Below the pieces are notes generated by a model. It was not told where the DNA came from and ran no database searches. It saw nothing but the letters and a program-made list of their open reading frames with translations. A program made the position numbers and the translations under genes. From Dolomitihabitans soli (GTDB taxonomy: Bacteria > Actinomycetota > Actinomycetes > Streptosporangiales > Streptosporangiaceae), in the NCBI RefSeq assembly GCF_022213955.1, contig NZ_JAKNTW010000008.1, positions 404,953 to 468,952 of the forward strand: a DNA stretch of 64,000 nucleotides. Reading direction: 5' to 3'. This document shows positions 1-7,903 of this stretch, one piece after another; the stretch's first letter is position 1; the number at the start of each line of letters is the position of its first letter.

Positions 1-785
1 GTGGCCGGCTTCCACGGCCGGAGTCCGATGTGCTGCTCCATTGAGCGAAGTTCCTTTCCGGCGGTAAAACTGAGGAAGGTTGTGTCGTCCACCGTGATGC
101 CGGACGGCCACTGCACGGGGTTGGTCACTGGCCACAGCTGCGGCAACTTCTTCCGAGTAGACACCTTGACCTGGAGGCTTGGCGTTGTGAACCGCACCCC
201 ATGGAGCACCAACTGCCCGAGCACGATAGTCATGGCGTAGCCCTGTGGCCGGTCGGGTTCTGATAGCCCCTCGATGGTCACCGCGAGCGGCGTGACCCGC
301 ACCGACCAACGTCGTATCCCGTCGTACCGTCCAATCCAGAACTGACTCGCCGGTAGGGGTTGCGCCTCATCCCGCTGGGCGAAGAACTCGGAGTACTCGG
401 AAGCCGGGAGTCCGTAGCCGCTTCTTCGGTCTGCCTCCGGAGAGACGAGCATGGCCACCAGCGCCGTCTTCTGCACCCATGCCGCGACCAGGCCCTGATC
501 CTCCAGCTCGATCGTGCCAGCCTCCCCCAGGATGAACGGCGTCAGTACCCGCTGCGCAACAACCTCGAGGCGGCTCATCCAGCCGTGGTTACACATCCCA
601 CATACGTCACGCACCGTCTGCCGGAACGGCGGGCGCACACCCAACTCCCGCCCGATCCGATTCAGCGGACCGGCACCGTGCAGCACCGGCTCCAGGTCAA
701 GCCCGATCCGCGTAAGCCAGTCTCCGAAGACGTGCTCGCCGGTCAGCGTGCCGATGAACCCACAAAAGGCACAAGATCCGGCCAT
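1..785 (-). CDS. HNH-like zinc-binding protein, C-terminus cut by window edge
   Basis: An open frame runs leftward from an ATG at 785 off the left edge; at least 261 residues are visible. The start is supported by an AGAGGAG ribosome-binding site seven bases upstream. The N-terminus has CxxC (CAFC), then GEHVFGDWL, then a second CxxCN (CGMCNHGWM), the arrangement of HNH-type treble-clef nucleases in which the EH supplies the catalytic His. Downstream are segments such as AAWVQKTALV that I recognise from an uncharacterised actinobacterial HNH-like family. The C-terminal half is not recognisable. It may be a nuclease, but a purely zinc-structural role is possible. No partner gene can be assigned because the left neighbour is outside the window. 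Confidence 0.7.
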   Translation of the reverse strand, partial: MAGSCAFCGFIGTLTGEHVFGDWLTRIGLDLEPVLHGAGPLNRIGRELGVRPPFRQTVRDVCGMCNHGWMSRLEVVAQRVLTPFILGEAGTIELEDQGLVAAWVQKTALVAMLVSPEADRRSGYGLPASEYSEFFAQRDEAQPLPASQFWIGRYDGIRRWSVRVTPLAVTIEGLSEPDRPQGYAMTIVLGQLVLHGVRFTTPSLQVKVSTRKKLPQLWPVTNPVQWPSGITVDDTTFLSFTAGKELRSMEQHIGLRPWKPA

Positions 786-1054
786 GCATGTACTCCTCTG
801 GATCGGGATAACTCGTCGTCGCGGGTCTCACCGACGAAGAAAGAGCCTTCGGCGCCGCACACCGACCAGCTTTCGTCGCGGGCAGTAACGACCCGCGCCC
901 CGGCCAACACGCAGCCAGAATTCATCCTGCGAGACGCCGAAAACAGCCAGCGGCGCGCCGGTCGAGTGGTGTCGCTATTGGAACAGCGGCAGGGGATCAA
1001 CATGCCACGGCCTGGATAATCACTCATCTATCTCTCGGCGATCACAAGCTTAGG

Positions 1055-1570
1055 TCAGGAGTCGGCTTCTCCGGGGGCCGACTCTATATCCTCGTGCAGA
1101 AATGCTTGGAGCAGGGTGTATCCGGGCGAGGCTTCGGTTGGTCGGATACCGATCTGGAAGATTTCCGGCTCCTCGAAGATCGGTTCCCCGCTCGGTCGGC
1201 GCGCGTATGCGACGCGCCCGTAGTCCACGCCCGCCTCCTGGTCGAAGCTCATCCAGGTGATGGCTTCCTGCTCGCCCTCGCGCAAGGGATGGTTCGAGGC
1301 GGCTCGGGTCGACACCGTGCTGGGCGGGGTGAAGGCCCAGACCTGAGGTACGGCCAGTACCCAGCGGGCAGCGCCGACCTCGCGTGCCTTCGCGGCGGCC
1401 TTCAGCTCGAACGCTGCGGCCGTCTCGGTGTCGCGGAGGTAGTCGTAGTCGCTCAGCACGAGCTTGCGCCTCCCGTCGACCGCGACGATCACCGGGCAGT
1501 CGCGGGCCACGATGCTCTTCTCCAACCGCTCGACCACGTCGAAGAGCAGGTCAGCCGTCTCCTGGTTCAT
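1055..1570 (-). CDS. Hypothetical protein, 171 aa
   Basis: I do not recognise this protein. The ATG at 1570 (MNQETADLLFDVVERLEKSI) is preferred over an upstream ATG at 1645, because the extra 25 residues are Arg/Pro-rich and look like out-of-context translation. The body alternates charged helices with short hydrophobic strands and has no transmembrane segment or signal peptide, so it is likely cytosolic and globular. It reads toward the HNH-like gene, leaving a 270-bp gap at 786-1054 in which I see nothing. The gene to its right is divergent. Base composition and codon use resemble the neighbours. Confidence 0.55.
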   Translation of the reverse strand: MNQETADLLFDVVERLEKSIVARDCPVIVAVDGRRKLVLSDYDYLRDTETAAAFELKAAAKAREVGAARWVLAVPQVWAFTPPSTVSTRAASNHPLREGEQEAITWMSFDQEAGVDYGRVAYARRPSGEPIFEEPEIFQIGIRPTEASPGYTLLQAFLHEDIESAPGEADS

Positions 1571-1656
1571 CTGCCACCGCTCTCGTAGTCCTGGTCTTCG
1601 GATTTCCTCTTGTACCAGGCAACATGGCGGCGCCCGATTCCGCATGTCGGCACCCC

Positions 1657-2721
1657 ATGGTCCGATACCCTCCGGCGGTGGCCAAGCAGCTTCCTGAGTC
1701 CGTTGCCCTAGGCGAGCTCTCCAGCGACCTTCCCATCATCCTCGAGGCCTTCGGGTTGGGGAACGTCCACGAGATGCGGTATCTCACCGAAGGGCTGATG
1801 AACCGCAATTGGAAGGTCATCACCGAGCACGGCACGTTCGTGCTGAAGCGGATCATCGACGTGCCGCTGCCCCTCGCCCGACGCAACCTCTCCGTCCTGA
1901 CAGCTCTGGCGAACGATGGAGTGCCGGCATGCCCGCCCGTGACAACGACCAGCGGTGAGCCGGTCGTCAAGGTCGAGGAGCGTGGCTACTGCCTGTGCCC
2001 GTGGGTAGAGGGCGATCATCCTCGGGGCTACGATCTCACCCTCGCTCAGGTGGGCATTCTGGGGGCCATGCTGGGACGGATTCATCGAAGCCTGAACCGT
2101 CCCCAGACAGACCTCCCAGACAAGCCCGCGAGCGTTCGTGCCCCGGTTCCGAACCCCATCACCGCGCTGGAAGAGGCCGACCGGTTCATGAAGACCGTCT
2201 CCTCGCTCGACGCGCCCACCGCGTTCGATGCCCAGGTCACGAACTACCTTGAGCGGCGCGAGGTGCTGCTGGAGAAGTACTCCCACCTGCAGCCCAAAGG
2301 GGATGAGCCTCGGGGACCGTTCGGCTGGACACACGGAGACTTCCAGCACCTGAACGTGATCTGGCGTGAAGAAGCGATCGCAGGGGTCGTCGACTGGGAC
2401 CGGATCCGCGTCCGCCCGTTCGGTGAGGAGGTGGCGCGGTCGGCCACCTTGCTCTTCGGCAGTGACGAGGGCGACCTGGATCTGGACCGTGTCTCCGCCT
2501 TCGTCAACGGGTACCGCAGTGTGATCCCCCTCAGCCGGGAAGATCTGGAGGACGCGGTGCACCGGCTTTGGTGGAAGCGGATGTGCGACTACTGGCAGCT
2601 GGAGTTCCACTACGACCGCGGCGACCACTCCTGTGACCACCTGTTCCTCTCCTCCTCGCGGTGCCTCGAATGGTGGACCAGCCGACGTGACGAGGTGAAA
2701 GCCGCCTTCACCGCTGGCTAG
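1657..2721 (+). CDS. APH-fold phosphotransferase (aminoglycoside phosphotransferase family)
   Basis: The product is a 354-residue small-molecule kinase of the APH/choline-kinase fold. The C-terminal half has the Brenner-type catalytic motif HGDFQHLN followed by VVDWDRI, supplying the catalytic Asp, the metal-binding Asn and the second metal-binding Asp. The N-terminal lobe has LMNRNWKV and FVLKRI, the expected glycine-poor nucleotide loop and the ATP-anchoring Lys. In-frame starts at 1624 (ATG), 1657 (ATG) and 1678 (GTG) all lack a strong ribosome-binding site; 1657 gives the most family-like N-terminus. It is convergent with the dehydrogenase, the two stop codons overlapping at 2718-2721. 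The substrate is unknown; homoserine-kinase or spectinomycin-kinase-like members cannot be separated from the sequence alone. Confidence 0.8.
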   Translation: MVRYPPAVAKQLPESVALGELSSDLPIILEAFGLGNVHEMRYLTEGLMNRNWKVITEHGTFVLKRIIDVPLPLARRNLSVLTALANDGVPACPPVTTTSGEPVVKVEERGYCLCPWVEGDHPRGYDLTLAQVGILGAMLGRIHRSLNRPQTDLPDKPASVRAPVPNPITALEEADRFMKTVSSLDAPTAFDAQVTNYLERREVLLEKYSHLQPKGDEPRGPFGWTHGDFQHLNVIWREEAIAGVVDWDRIRVRPFGEEVARSATLLFGSDEGDLDLDRVSAFVNGYRSVIPLSREDLEDAVHRLWWKRMCDYWQLEFHYDRGDHSCDHLFLSSSRCLEWWTSRRDEVKAAFTAG

Positions 2722-3803
2722 AACCTCACCATCTGCCGGACGCCCTTCCGCCCACGAGCGTCCTCAAGAGCACAGTTCACCTGATCCAGCCCACGGCTGG
2801 AGGTGACCAGGGGATCGGTGCGCAAAAGGCCCCGCACGGCGAGATCCGCGTATCGAGGAATGTCCATCCGGGTTCGTACGGAGCCCATGACCGACCCGAC
2901 AAGGCTGCGCCCCTGCCGGAGCAATCTCGCTGGCACCGGAACATCGGTGCCAACGGGGAGCATGCCGAGGACCGTGGCCTGCCCTTCCGGGCGCAGAACA
3001 GAGAAGGCCTGGACGGCCGTCTCGATCAGGCCCACCGCCTCAACCGCGTGCTCCACACCCCCTCCAGCGCATCTGGTCACCTCCTCGACCACGTCCCCGC
3101 ACGTGGCATCCACAACCTCGGTAGCACCAAGCTCCAAGGCCAGCTCCAGCCGATGCCGCTCCAGATCGATCGCGATGATCTGACCGCAGCCGGCGATCCG
3201 GGCCGCCTGCACCGCGCCGAGGCCGACACCACCACACCCAAAGATCGCGACTTGGGCCCCCGGCGCGGGCTTGGCGACGTTGAACACCGAGGCCAGCCCG
3301 GTGGTGAGGCAGCAGGACAGGAGCGCGCCGGCCTCGAAGGACAGCTCGGGCGGCATCGGAACCAAGCTGTGCGCGGCGACCAGCATGAGCTCGCTGAAGG
3401 CCGAGACACCAAGGTACTGACGAATCGGTTGGCCACCGATGGAAAGCCGTCGCCGCTGTCGCTCCTTCGCCGAGGAGTCGGTGCAGTAGACCATGCTGCC
3501 GCTCAGGCAGGCAGCGCAGCGTCCGCAGAAGGTCTGGTCGCAGACGATCACACGGTCGCCCGGCGCGAAGTCGTCAACCCCTTCCCCCACCATCTCGACG
3601 ACACCGCTCGCCTCGTGTCCCAGGACCGTGGGCACGGGGTACGGAAAGAGCCCAGCGGCGAAGTGCAGGTCAGTCCCGCAGATGCCCGCGCTGGCGGTGC
3701 GGACCAGCACCTCTCCGGGCAGCGGATCGGCGAGTTCGATCTCTTGGACACGCAGGGGCTCCTTGGCACGGTGAAGTACGGCGGCGCGGCAACGACGCTG
3801 CAT
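2718..3803 (-). CDS. Zinc-dependent medium-chain alcohol dehydrogenase
   Basis: This 361-residue MDR-family NAD(P)-dependent dehydrogenase would oxidise a secondary alcohol or reduce the matching ketone. Catalytic zinc ligands are visible as Cys42 (GICGTDLH) and His63-Glu64 (GHEASG). The structural zinc site has four cysteines at 93, 96, 99 and 107. The Rossmann segment FGCGGVGLGAVQAA follows, with IDLERHR at the cofactor-selecting strand; the Asp suggests NAD(H). It is the last gene of the operon that starts at 12738 and lies 13 bases after the aminotransferase. Paired with a StrS-type aminotransferase, it could prepare the keto substrate for transamination, as sugar or cyclitol dehydrogenases do in aminocyclitol pathways (inference). 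Confidence 0.85.
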   Translation of the reverse strand: MQRRCRAAVLHRAKEPLRVQEIELADPLPGEVLVRTASAGICGTDLHFAAGLFPYPVPTVLGHEASGVVEMVGEGVDDFAPGDRVIVCDQTFCGRCAACLSGSMVYCTDSSAKERQRRRLSIGGQPIRQYLGVSAFSELMLVAAHSLVPMPPELSFEAGALLSCCLTTGLASVFNVAKPAPGAQVAIFGCGGVGLGAVQAARIAGCGQIIAIDLERHRLELALELGATEVVDATCGDVVEEVTRCAGGGVEHAVEAVGLIETAVQAFSVLRPEGQATVLGMLPVGTDVPVPARLLRQGRSLVGSVMGSVRTRMDIPRYADLAVRGLLRTDPLVTSSRGLDQVNCALEDARGRKGVRQMVRF

Positions 3804-3816
3804 GGGAGTGACTCCT

Positions 3817-5013
3817 TCAGGAGAGATGGGTGACTTCGTCCAGGAGACGCGCCATCACGGTCCCGACCTGCTCCATGTAGTCGGCGGCAGGGACATGGGG
3901 AACCTTCAACAGGAACGTCTGCCGCCGGGCCTGGTAGTAGTTCGGGAACTCGCTGGGCGAAGGCGGGCTGTACGCGCGGGCATGGGGCCAGAAGCGCTGG
4001 AGCAGGTCACGTTCCTGGAGAAGTGGGGTGCGCAGCCAGTCGGGATACATCCGCCGCAGAGGCAGCCCCCGGGCGACGGCGAGGTCGAACAACGCAGCCG
4101 AATCGCCGACAGGTCCGACGATGATCAGTGGCGTGCCGTACCAGCCCCGTGACGAGCACTCATCCAGAGCCGGGAACGAGACAGGTGCGTCATGGTGGCG
4201 CAGGACCTGGGCCAGGATGGCGAGGTTCTGTTCAGCCGCCTCCGAACGTGCGGCCAGCCCTCGCAGCTGCTCGCGAGCGATGCCCGCGGACAGGGCAGGC
4301 ATGCGGAACTTGTAGGCGGCTCCCGTCTGCACCAGGGGCAGCAGATCAGCGTGGGTCAGTTCGGCGGCGAGGCGGCTGGGATGGTGGCCGAGAGTCAGCG
4401 CGCTCTCGTAGACGCGGCGATCGGAGGTGACCAGCACTCCGCCTTCCCCACCCGAGACGGCCTTGGACTCCTGAAGGCTGAAACAGCCGGCCGTACCCCA
4501 GGAACCGACAGGACGCCCGCGGTATCGCGCTCCGTGCGCGTGAGAGCAGTCCTCCACAACCGGCATGCCGGTCGCTTCGACGATCAAATCCATGCGGGCG
4601 GGGACGCCCCAGGCGTGCGTCACCAGTACGGCGGAGCAGCTGTTGTCTAGGCCGACGAGAGCCGCCGGGTCCAGGTTAGGCGTGTCCGGTTCGATGTCGC
4701 AGAAGTGCGGGACGCCGCCCGCCTGGAAAACGGCCGTGACGGCGGAGATCCAGGTCATCGGGGACAGTGCCACCGTTTCGCCGTCACGAATTCCGACGGC
4801 GTGCAGGGCGGCGTGGATGGAGGCGGTGCCGGAGTTGAACGACAGCGCGTGGCGCGACTCGGTCAGCTCGGCGAAGGCGTTCTCAAGGGATGCGGTGGTG
4901 GGCCCTCGCCCGGTCTCCGACAGGTGACCGCTGTCCAGCAGCCTCAGCACCGCGTCCCGTTCCGGCTGGCCGTACTTCGCGGTGCGAGGGAACGGCAGAG
5001 TGACGGAGGTCAC
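3817..5013 (-). CDS. DegT/DnrJ/EryC1/StrS-type PLP aminotransferase
   Basis: This 398-residue PLP-dependent sugar or cyclitol aminotransferase has the fold-type I landmarks of its family: SGTASIHAAL for phosphate binding, VVEDCSHAHG with Asp155 pairing to the pyridine nitrogen, and SLQESKAVSGGEGG carrying the Schiff-base Lys184. The family converts a keto-sugar or keto-cyclitol to the amino form using Glu or Gln. The start is GTG at 5013, overlapping the cupin stop in a GTGA tetranucleotide, which indicates translational coupling. All catalytic residues are present, so the enzyme should be active. Substrate is not predictable; a dehydrogenase, a Gfo/Idh/MocA oxidoreductase and a kinase in the same operon favour an aminosugar or aminocyclitol. 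Confidence 0.88.
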   Translation of the reverse strand: MTSVTLPFPRTAKYGQPERDAVLRLLDSGHLSETGRGPTTASLENAFAELTESRHALSFNSGTASIHAALHAVGIRDGETVALSPMTWISAVTAVFQAGGVPHFCDIEPDTPNLDPAALVGLDNSCSAVLVTHAWGVPARMDLIVEATGMPVVEDCSHAHGARYRGRPVGSWGTAGCFSLQESKAVSGGEGGVLVTSDRRVYESALTLGHHPSRLAAELTHADLLPLVQTGAAYKFRMPALSAGIAREQLRGLAARSEAAEQNLAILAQVLRHHDAPVSFPALDECSSRGWYGTPLIIVGPVGDSAALFDLAVARGLPLRRMYPDWLRTPLLQERDLLQRFWPHARAYSPPSPSEFPNYYQARRQTFLLKVPHVPAADYMEQVGTVMARLLDEVTHLS

Positions 5014-5393
5014 GGCCGCCTCGCAACGACAGGTACCAGGTGCCTGGCGGCGGCCGGGTCACGGTGCAGGTGCGCGCCGTACGTGCCGGGGGTGAGCGGC
5101 GCGGAGAGCCAGAAGACGTGGAGTTCCTCGGCAACATCGACGACATCGTGCTCGGCGCCCGCTGGGGTGTAGACGATGTCGCCTGGGCCGACCAGGTGAT
5201 CGGTGCCGCCGACGTGAACGGTACCGATGCCCCTGGCGACGAACCAGAATTCGCCGATGTCGTGGTGGTGCCGATCGAAGCGGGCCGTACCGTCGGCGCG
5301 AATGACGAACATGCCGGCCGACGAGGCAGGGCAGTCAGGGGGACTGTTCTCCGGGGTAAGGCGCTCTCTGACCGCACCATGGATGATCGTCAC
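5010..5393 (-). CDS. Small cupin-domain protein
   Basis: The protein is 127 residues with a single cupin barrel. Cupin motif 1 is RHHHDIGEFWFVARG (metal-binding His residues and Glu) and motif 2 is PAGAEHDV (third His), so the metal site looks intact. The start is GTG at 5393, preceded by a GAGGAG ribosome-binding site eight bases away; a longer upstream frame is Arg/Pro-rich and not credible. GTGA overlaps link it to both neighbours. Small cupins in sugar clusters can be epimerases, isomerases or binding proteins. The sequence does not decide between these, and it is too short and lacks the catalytic set of an RmlC-type 3,5-epimerase. Confidence 0.8.
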   Translation of the reverse strand: MTIIHGAVRERLTPENSPPDCPASSAGMFVIRADGTARFDRHHHDIGEFWFVARGIGTVHVGGTDHLVGPGDIVYTPAGAEHDVVDVAEELHVFWLSAPLTPGTYGAHLHRDPAAARHLVPVVARRP

Positions 5394-6307
5394 GATGTTC
5401 TCCTCAGATTTGGAAGGGATGGCTGGATCCTGGGGACGAGCTGCGGGTCGCCCCGGCCGAGATCCGCCAGGTCGGCCTCGATCTGGGCGGTGCGAAGAAG
5501 CGCGGAAGCGTTGTCGCCGCGCGTGATGTGGTGGCACAGCAGGGAGCCGGCGATCCGGATCCGGTAGAGAGCCAGCGTGGTCACGGCGGCTTGGTCGGGA
5601 GACGTCGTGAAGTACCCGCTGAGCAGCGCGTCGGTCAGCGGTGGTGGTTCCTGCAGGGACCAGCCGGCGATCTCGGCGAGCGGGTCCCCGCCTCGCACGC
5701 TTTCCAGGTCGACGAGCCCGGTCACCTCCCCGCCATCGACGATGACGTGCCTGGCGGTCAGGTCACCGTGCAGCAGCCGGGAAGGTCCATCGGGAAGCAG
5801 TACGGCTCCGGCCGCGAGTGCCTGGCGCGCACGAGCGAGCAGCCGCGAGAGGTCGGCAACCGGATCGGGCGGGAGTGCGACGAGCCATGCACGCGCAGAC
5901 GGATGCGGTCCTGTTCCCGTACGGTCCAGGCGACCGAAGCCCCGGACCGTGATGGTGTGCACGCGCCGGAGCAGCTTTCCGGCTTCGACCGCCGCCGCGA
6001 GTCCATCCGGAGAGACGCCCGCACACCACAAGGGAGATCCCGGACATCGGGTCTCGATGCAGAGATCCTCGTCGTACCAGATGACGGTGGGTACCGGCAT
6101 GCCGATCGCGGCCATCTCACCAGCGGCCCACGCCGCGCTGGCGAAGCGTGCCGGGCGGTCGCCGCGTCGGATCCGCACGATGAGGTTCCCGCTGTCCACG
6201 GCGTAGATCCGGTTGTCGATTCCGCCCGCGAGTTCCGTCAGGATCGCGTCCCGGCTGATGATTCCTGCGGCGACCAGGCGCCTCGTGTGGAAGTCAGACG
6301 GGGACAT
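5390..6307 (-). CDS. APH-fold kinase in the sugar/aminocyclitol operon
   Basis: This 305-residue phosphotransferase of the aminoglycoside phosphotransferase family has HGDLTARH followed by GLVDLESV as its catalytic core. The position that is usually Asn in HGDxxxxN is His, as I recall for macrolide-kinase-type members with HGDLHPGH, so activity is still plausible. The N-lobe has GGIDNRIYAV and NLIVRIRR, a nucleotide loop and ATP-binding basic residue. Its ATG lies inside the end of the oxidoreductase gene and its stop overlaps the cupin GTG start. In this context it may phosphorylate the pathway intermediate or provide self-protection against the product (inference). Confidence 0.82.
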   Translation of the reverse strand: MSPSDFHTRRLVAAGIISRDAILTELAGGIDNRIYAVDSGNLIVRIRRGDRPARFASAAWAAGEMAAIGMPVPTVIWYDEDLCIETRCPGSPLWCAGVSPDGLAAAVEAGKLLRRVHTITVRGFGRLDRTGTGPHPSARAWLVALPPDPVADLSRLLARARQALAAGAVLLPDGPSRLLHGDLTARHVIVDGGEVTGLVDLESVRGGDPLAEIAGWSLQEPPPLTDALLSGYFTTSPDQAAVTTLALYRIRIAGSLLCHHITRGDNASALLRTAQIEADLADLGRGDPQLVPRIQPSLPNLRRTS

Positions 6308-7298
6308 GGTCGCGCTCCTGGACTACCGGGACGAGCACGGGCCGTCCGCTGGCAGCGGAGGTCAGAGCGGCGTCCAGGAGCGCGACCGAGCCGAGGCTGT
6401 CGGCACCGAGGCACCCTTGGCGTGGCATGCCGCAGAGGGTGTCGACCATGGCGGTGATGCAGACCTGGTAGCCGGGGAGAGCCTGTGGGAGGAGGACAGC
6501 CTCCCTGTCCTCTCCTGCGGTATGGCAAGCCATGTCGTCCTTGCCGTCCCAGAACGCGGCGAAGCCCTCGCCCACGACGTGCCATCGCCCGTTGGCGCTG
6601 GTGCGGAAGCCTGCCTGCGGCAGGTAGCCGCCTTGGAAGGAGAACGCCGAACCGTCGGCAAAATTGATCATGATGTTGGCCAACGCGCAATGGGTGTCGA
6701 GGAAGTTCAGCGGGATCTCTGTGCAGCTCACGTCTGTCGGCCGGGCGACGATCAGTTCCCGGATCTGGTCGAACGCGTGGATCGCGAGATCGCTGATCAC
6801 CGGCAGCGGCTGCCCGGAGCGGAAGCCAGCGTCGTGCAGGGCCACGATCGTCTCCACGGTCACCGCGTACGGCGAGGCACCGCGATCGCGAACGAGATCG
6901 CGGAAGATGTGGAAGAGCGGATCGGACACGCGATTGCGCATCACCATCAGCCGCCGGTCCGCGCGCTCAGCGAGATCGACCAGCGCGGCCGCATCCCCAA
7001 GCCTGGTCGCCAAGGGCTTCTCTGACAGAACGTGCAGCCCGGCGTCCAGAGCGGTGCGGATGACCGGAACGTGGGCCACGACGGGGGTCAGGTTGACGAC
7101 GGCATCGAGGTCACGGGTCCTCAGGGCCTCGTCGAGCGAGACCGCCTGGCCGACGTGGAGCTTGTAGCGGTCGCGTAGCCGGGCAACCGCTACAGCGTCG
7201 GGGTCGACGAGCACCGCGATCTCGATGCGCGGGTCGGCGGCGAGCACGCGTACCCAACGTGAGGAGATGCCGCCGCACCCGACGATCGCGATCTTCAT
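6294..7298 (-). CDS. Gfo/Idh/MocA-family oxidoreductase
   Basis: This 334-residue NAD(P)-dependent dehydrogenase acts on sugars or cyclitols. The N-terminal Rossmann motif is IVGCGGISSRW, followed by VLVDPDA at the end of the second strand. The family catalytic segment LSEKPLATRL supplies the Lys. The C-terminal half forms the substrate-binding beta sheet, with a His-containing helix (SDLAIHAFDQI). Family members oxidise inositol, glucose-type sugars or UDP-sugars. With the StrS-type aminotransferase nearby, an oxidation-then-transamination pair is the simplest reading. The gene overlaps both neighbours (4 and 14 bases), consistent with one polycistronic message. Confidence 0.86.
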   Translation of the reverse strand: MKIAIVGCGGISSRWVRVLAADPRIEIAVLVDPDAVAVARLRDRYKLHVGQAVSLDEALRTRDLDAVVNLTPVVAHVPVIRTALDAGLHVLSEKPLATRLGDAAALVDLAERADRRLMVMRNRVSDPLFHIFRDLVRDRGASPYAVTVETIVALHDAGFRSGQPLPVISDLAIHAFDQIRELIVARPTDVSCTEIPLNFLDTHCALANIMINFADGSAFSFQGGYLPQAGFRTSANGRWHVVGEGFAAFWDGKDDMACHTAGEDREAVLLPQALPGYQVCITAMVDTLCGMPRQGCLGADSLGSVALLDAALTSAASGRPVLVPVVQERDHVPV

Positions 7299-7903
7299 GC
7301 GACCCTCCGGTGCCCAAGATGGCCGGCTTGGCGCATCGCTTCCATGGCCATGGTGAGCGTCTCCTCTGGCGAAACCGCCGCGTCGAGGACGACACAGGCG
7401 GAGACCAGCGGCAAACGGAAGTAGGTGTTGAAGTGGATCGCGAAGCCAGGATCGTAGAAGATCCGCGGCATCCCCGGACGATGTACGGCACGCTCCGCCA
7501 GTACCTCGGCGGGCGCTTGGAGCAGGAGTGTCAGATCCGGCATGACCACCGGCCCATCCCGGACCAGCACCCGAGCGGCACTGTCGCAGTCGAACGACCT
7601 CAGCTTGCCGATCGCATGAGCGTGGGCGAGGAGGGTGTCGGCAGTCCTGTCCAGGATGACGTCCCGGCCATCCGCGCAGGCTTCGAGCGCGCTGGCTCTG
7701 CGCATCTCCTCCAAGCGCAGGAGTATGGCGAGGCTCTCCAACTGCTCGGCCGCGCTCTCGGCCACCGGGCGAGGCAGAGTCTTCGGATCCGGGGCGACGT
7801 GGTAGTAACAGGGCACTACGAGCGGGTTGGCTAGCTGGGACGCGATCGCGTTCGCGAGCGTCGTCTTGCCCGTGCAGCTGACGCCTTCGATTCCAATGAT
7901 CAT
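7295..7903 (-). CDS. Thymidylate-kinase-like P-loop NTPase
   Basis: The product is 202 residues. It opens with a canonical P-loop, GIEGVSCTGKTTLANAI, typical of thymidylate kinase and related nucleoside or small-molecule kinases. A mid-protein VILDRTADTLLAHAHA corresponds to the DR segment that contacts substrate in dTMP kinases, and DLTLLLQAP to the strand after it. A lid region rich in Arg (VLAERAVHRPGMPRIF) follows. The start is ATG at 7903, overlapping the preceding gene by one base in TGATG; a much longer frame to 8677 is the shadow of the glycosyltransferase. Its place in the operon suggests a pathway-specific kinase rather than housekeeping dTMP kinase. Confidence 0.75.
   Translation of the reverse strand: MIIGIEGVSCTGKTTLANAIASQLANPLVVPCYYHVAPDPKTLPRPVAESAAEQLESLAILLRLEEMRRASALEACADGRDVILDRTADTLLAHAHAIGKLRSFDCDSAARVLVRDGPVVMPDLTLLLQAPAEVLAERAVHRPGMPRIFYDPGFAIHFNTYFRLPLVSACVVLDAAVSPEETLTMAMEAMRQAGHLGHRRVA

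Noticed and set aside
360..1019. Plus-strand open frames over the HNH-like gene
   Set aside because: They lie antisense to a frame with clear zinc motifs and a good ribosome-binding site, and their products are Arg/Pro-rich with no motif.
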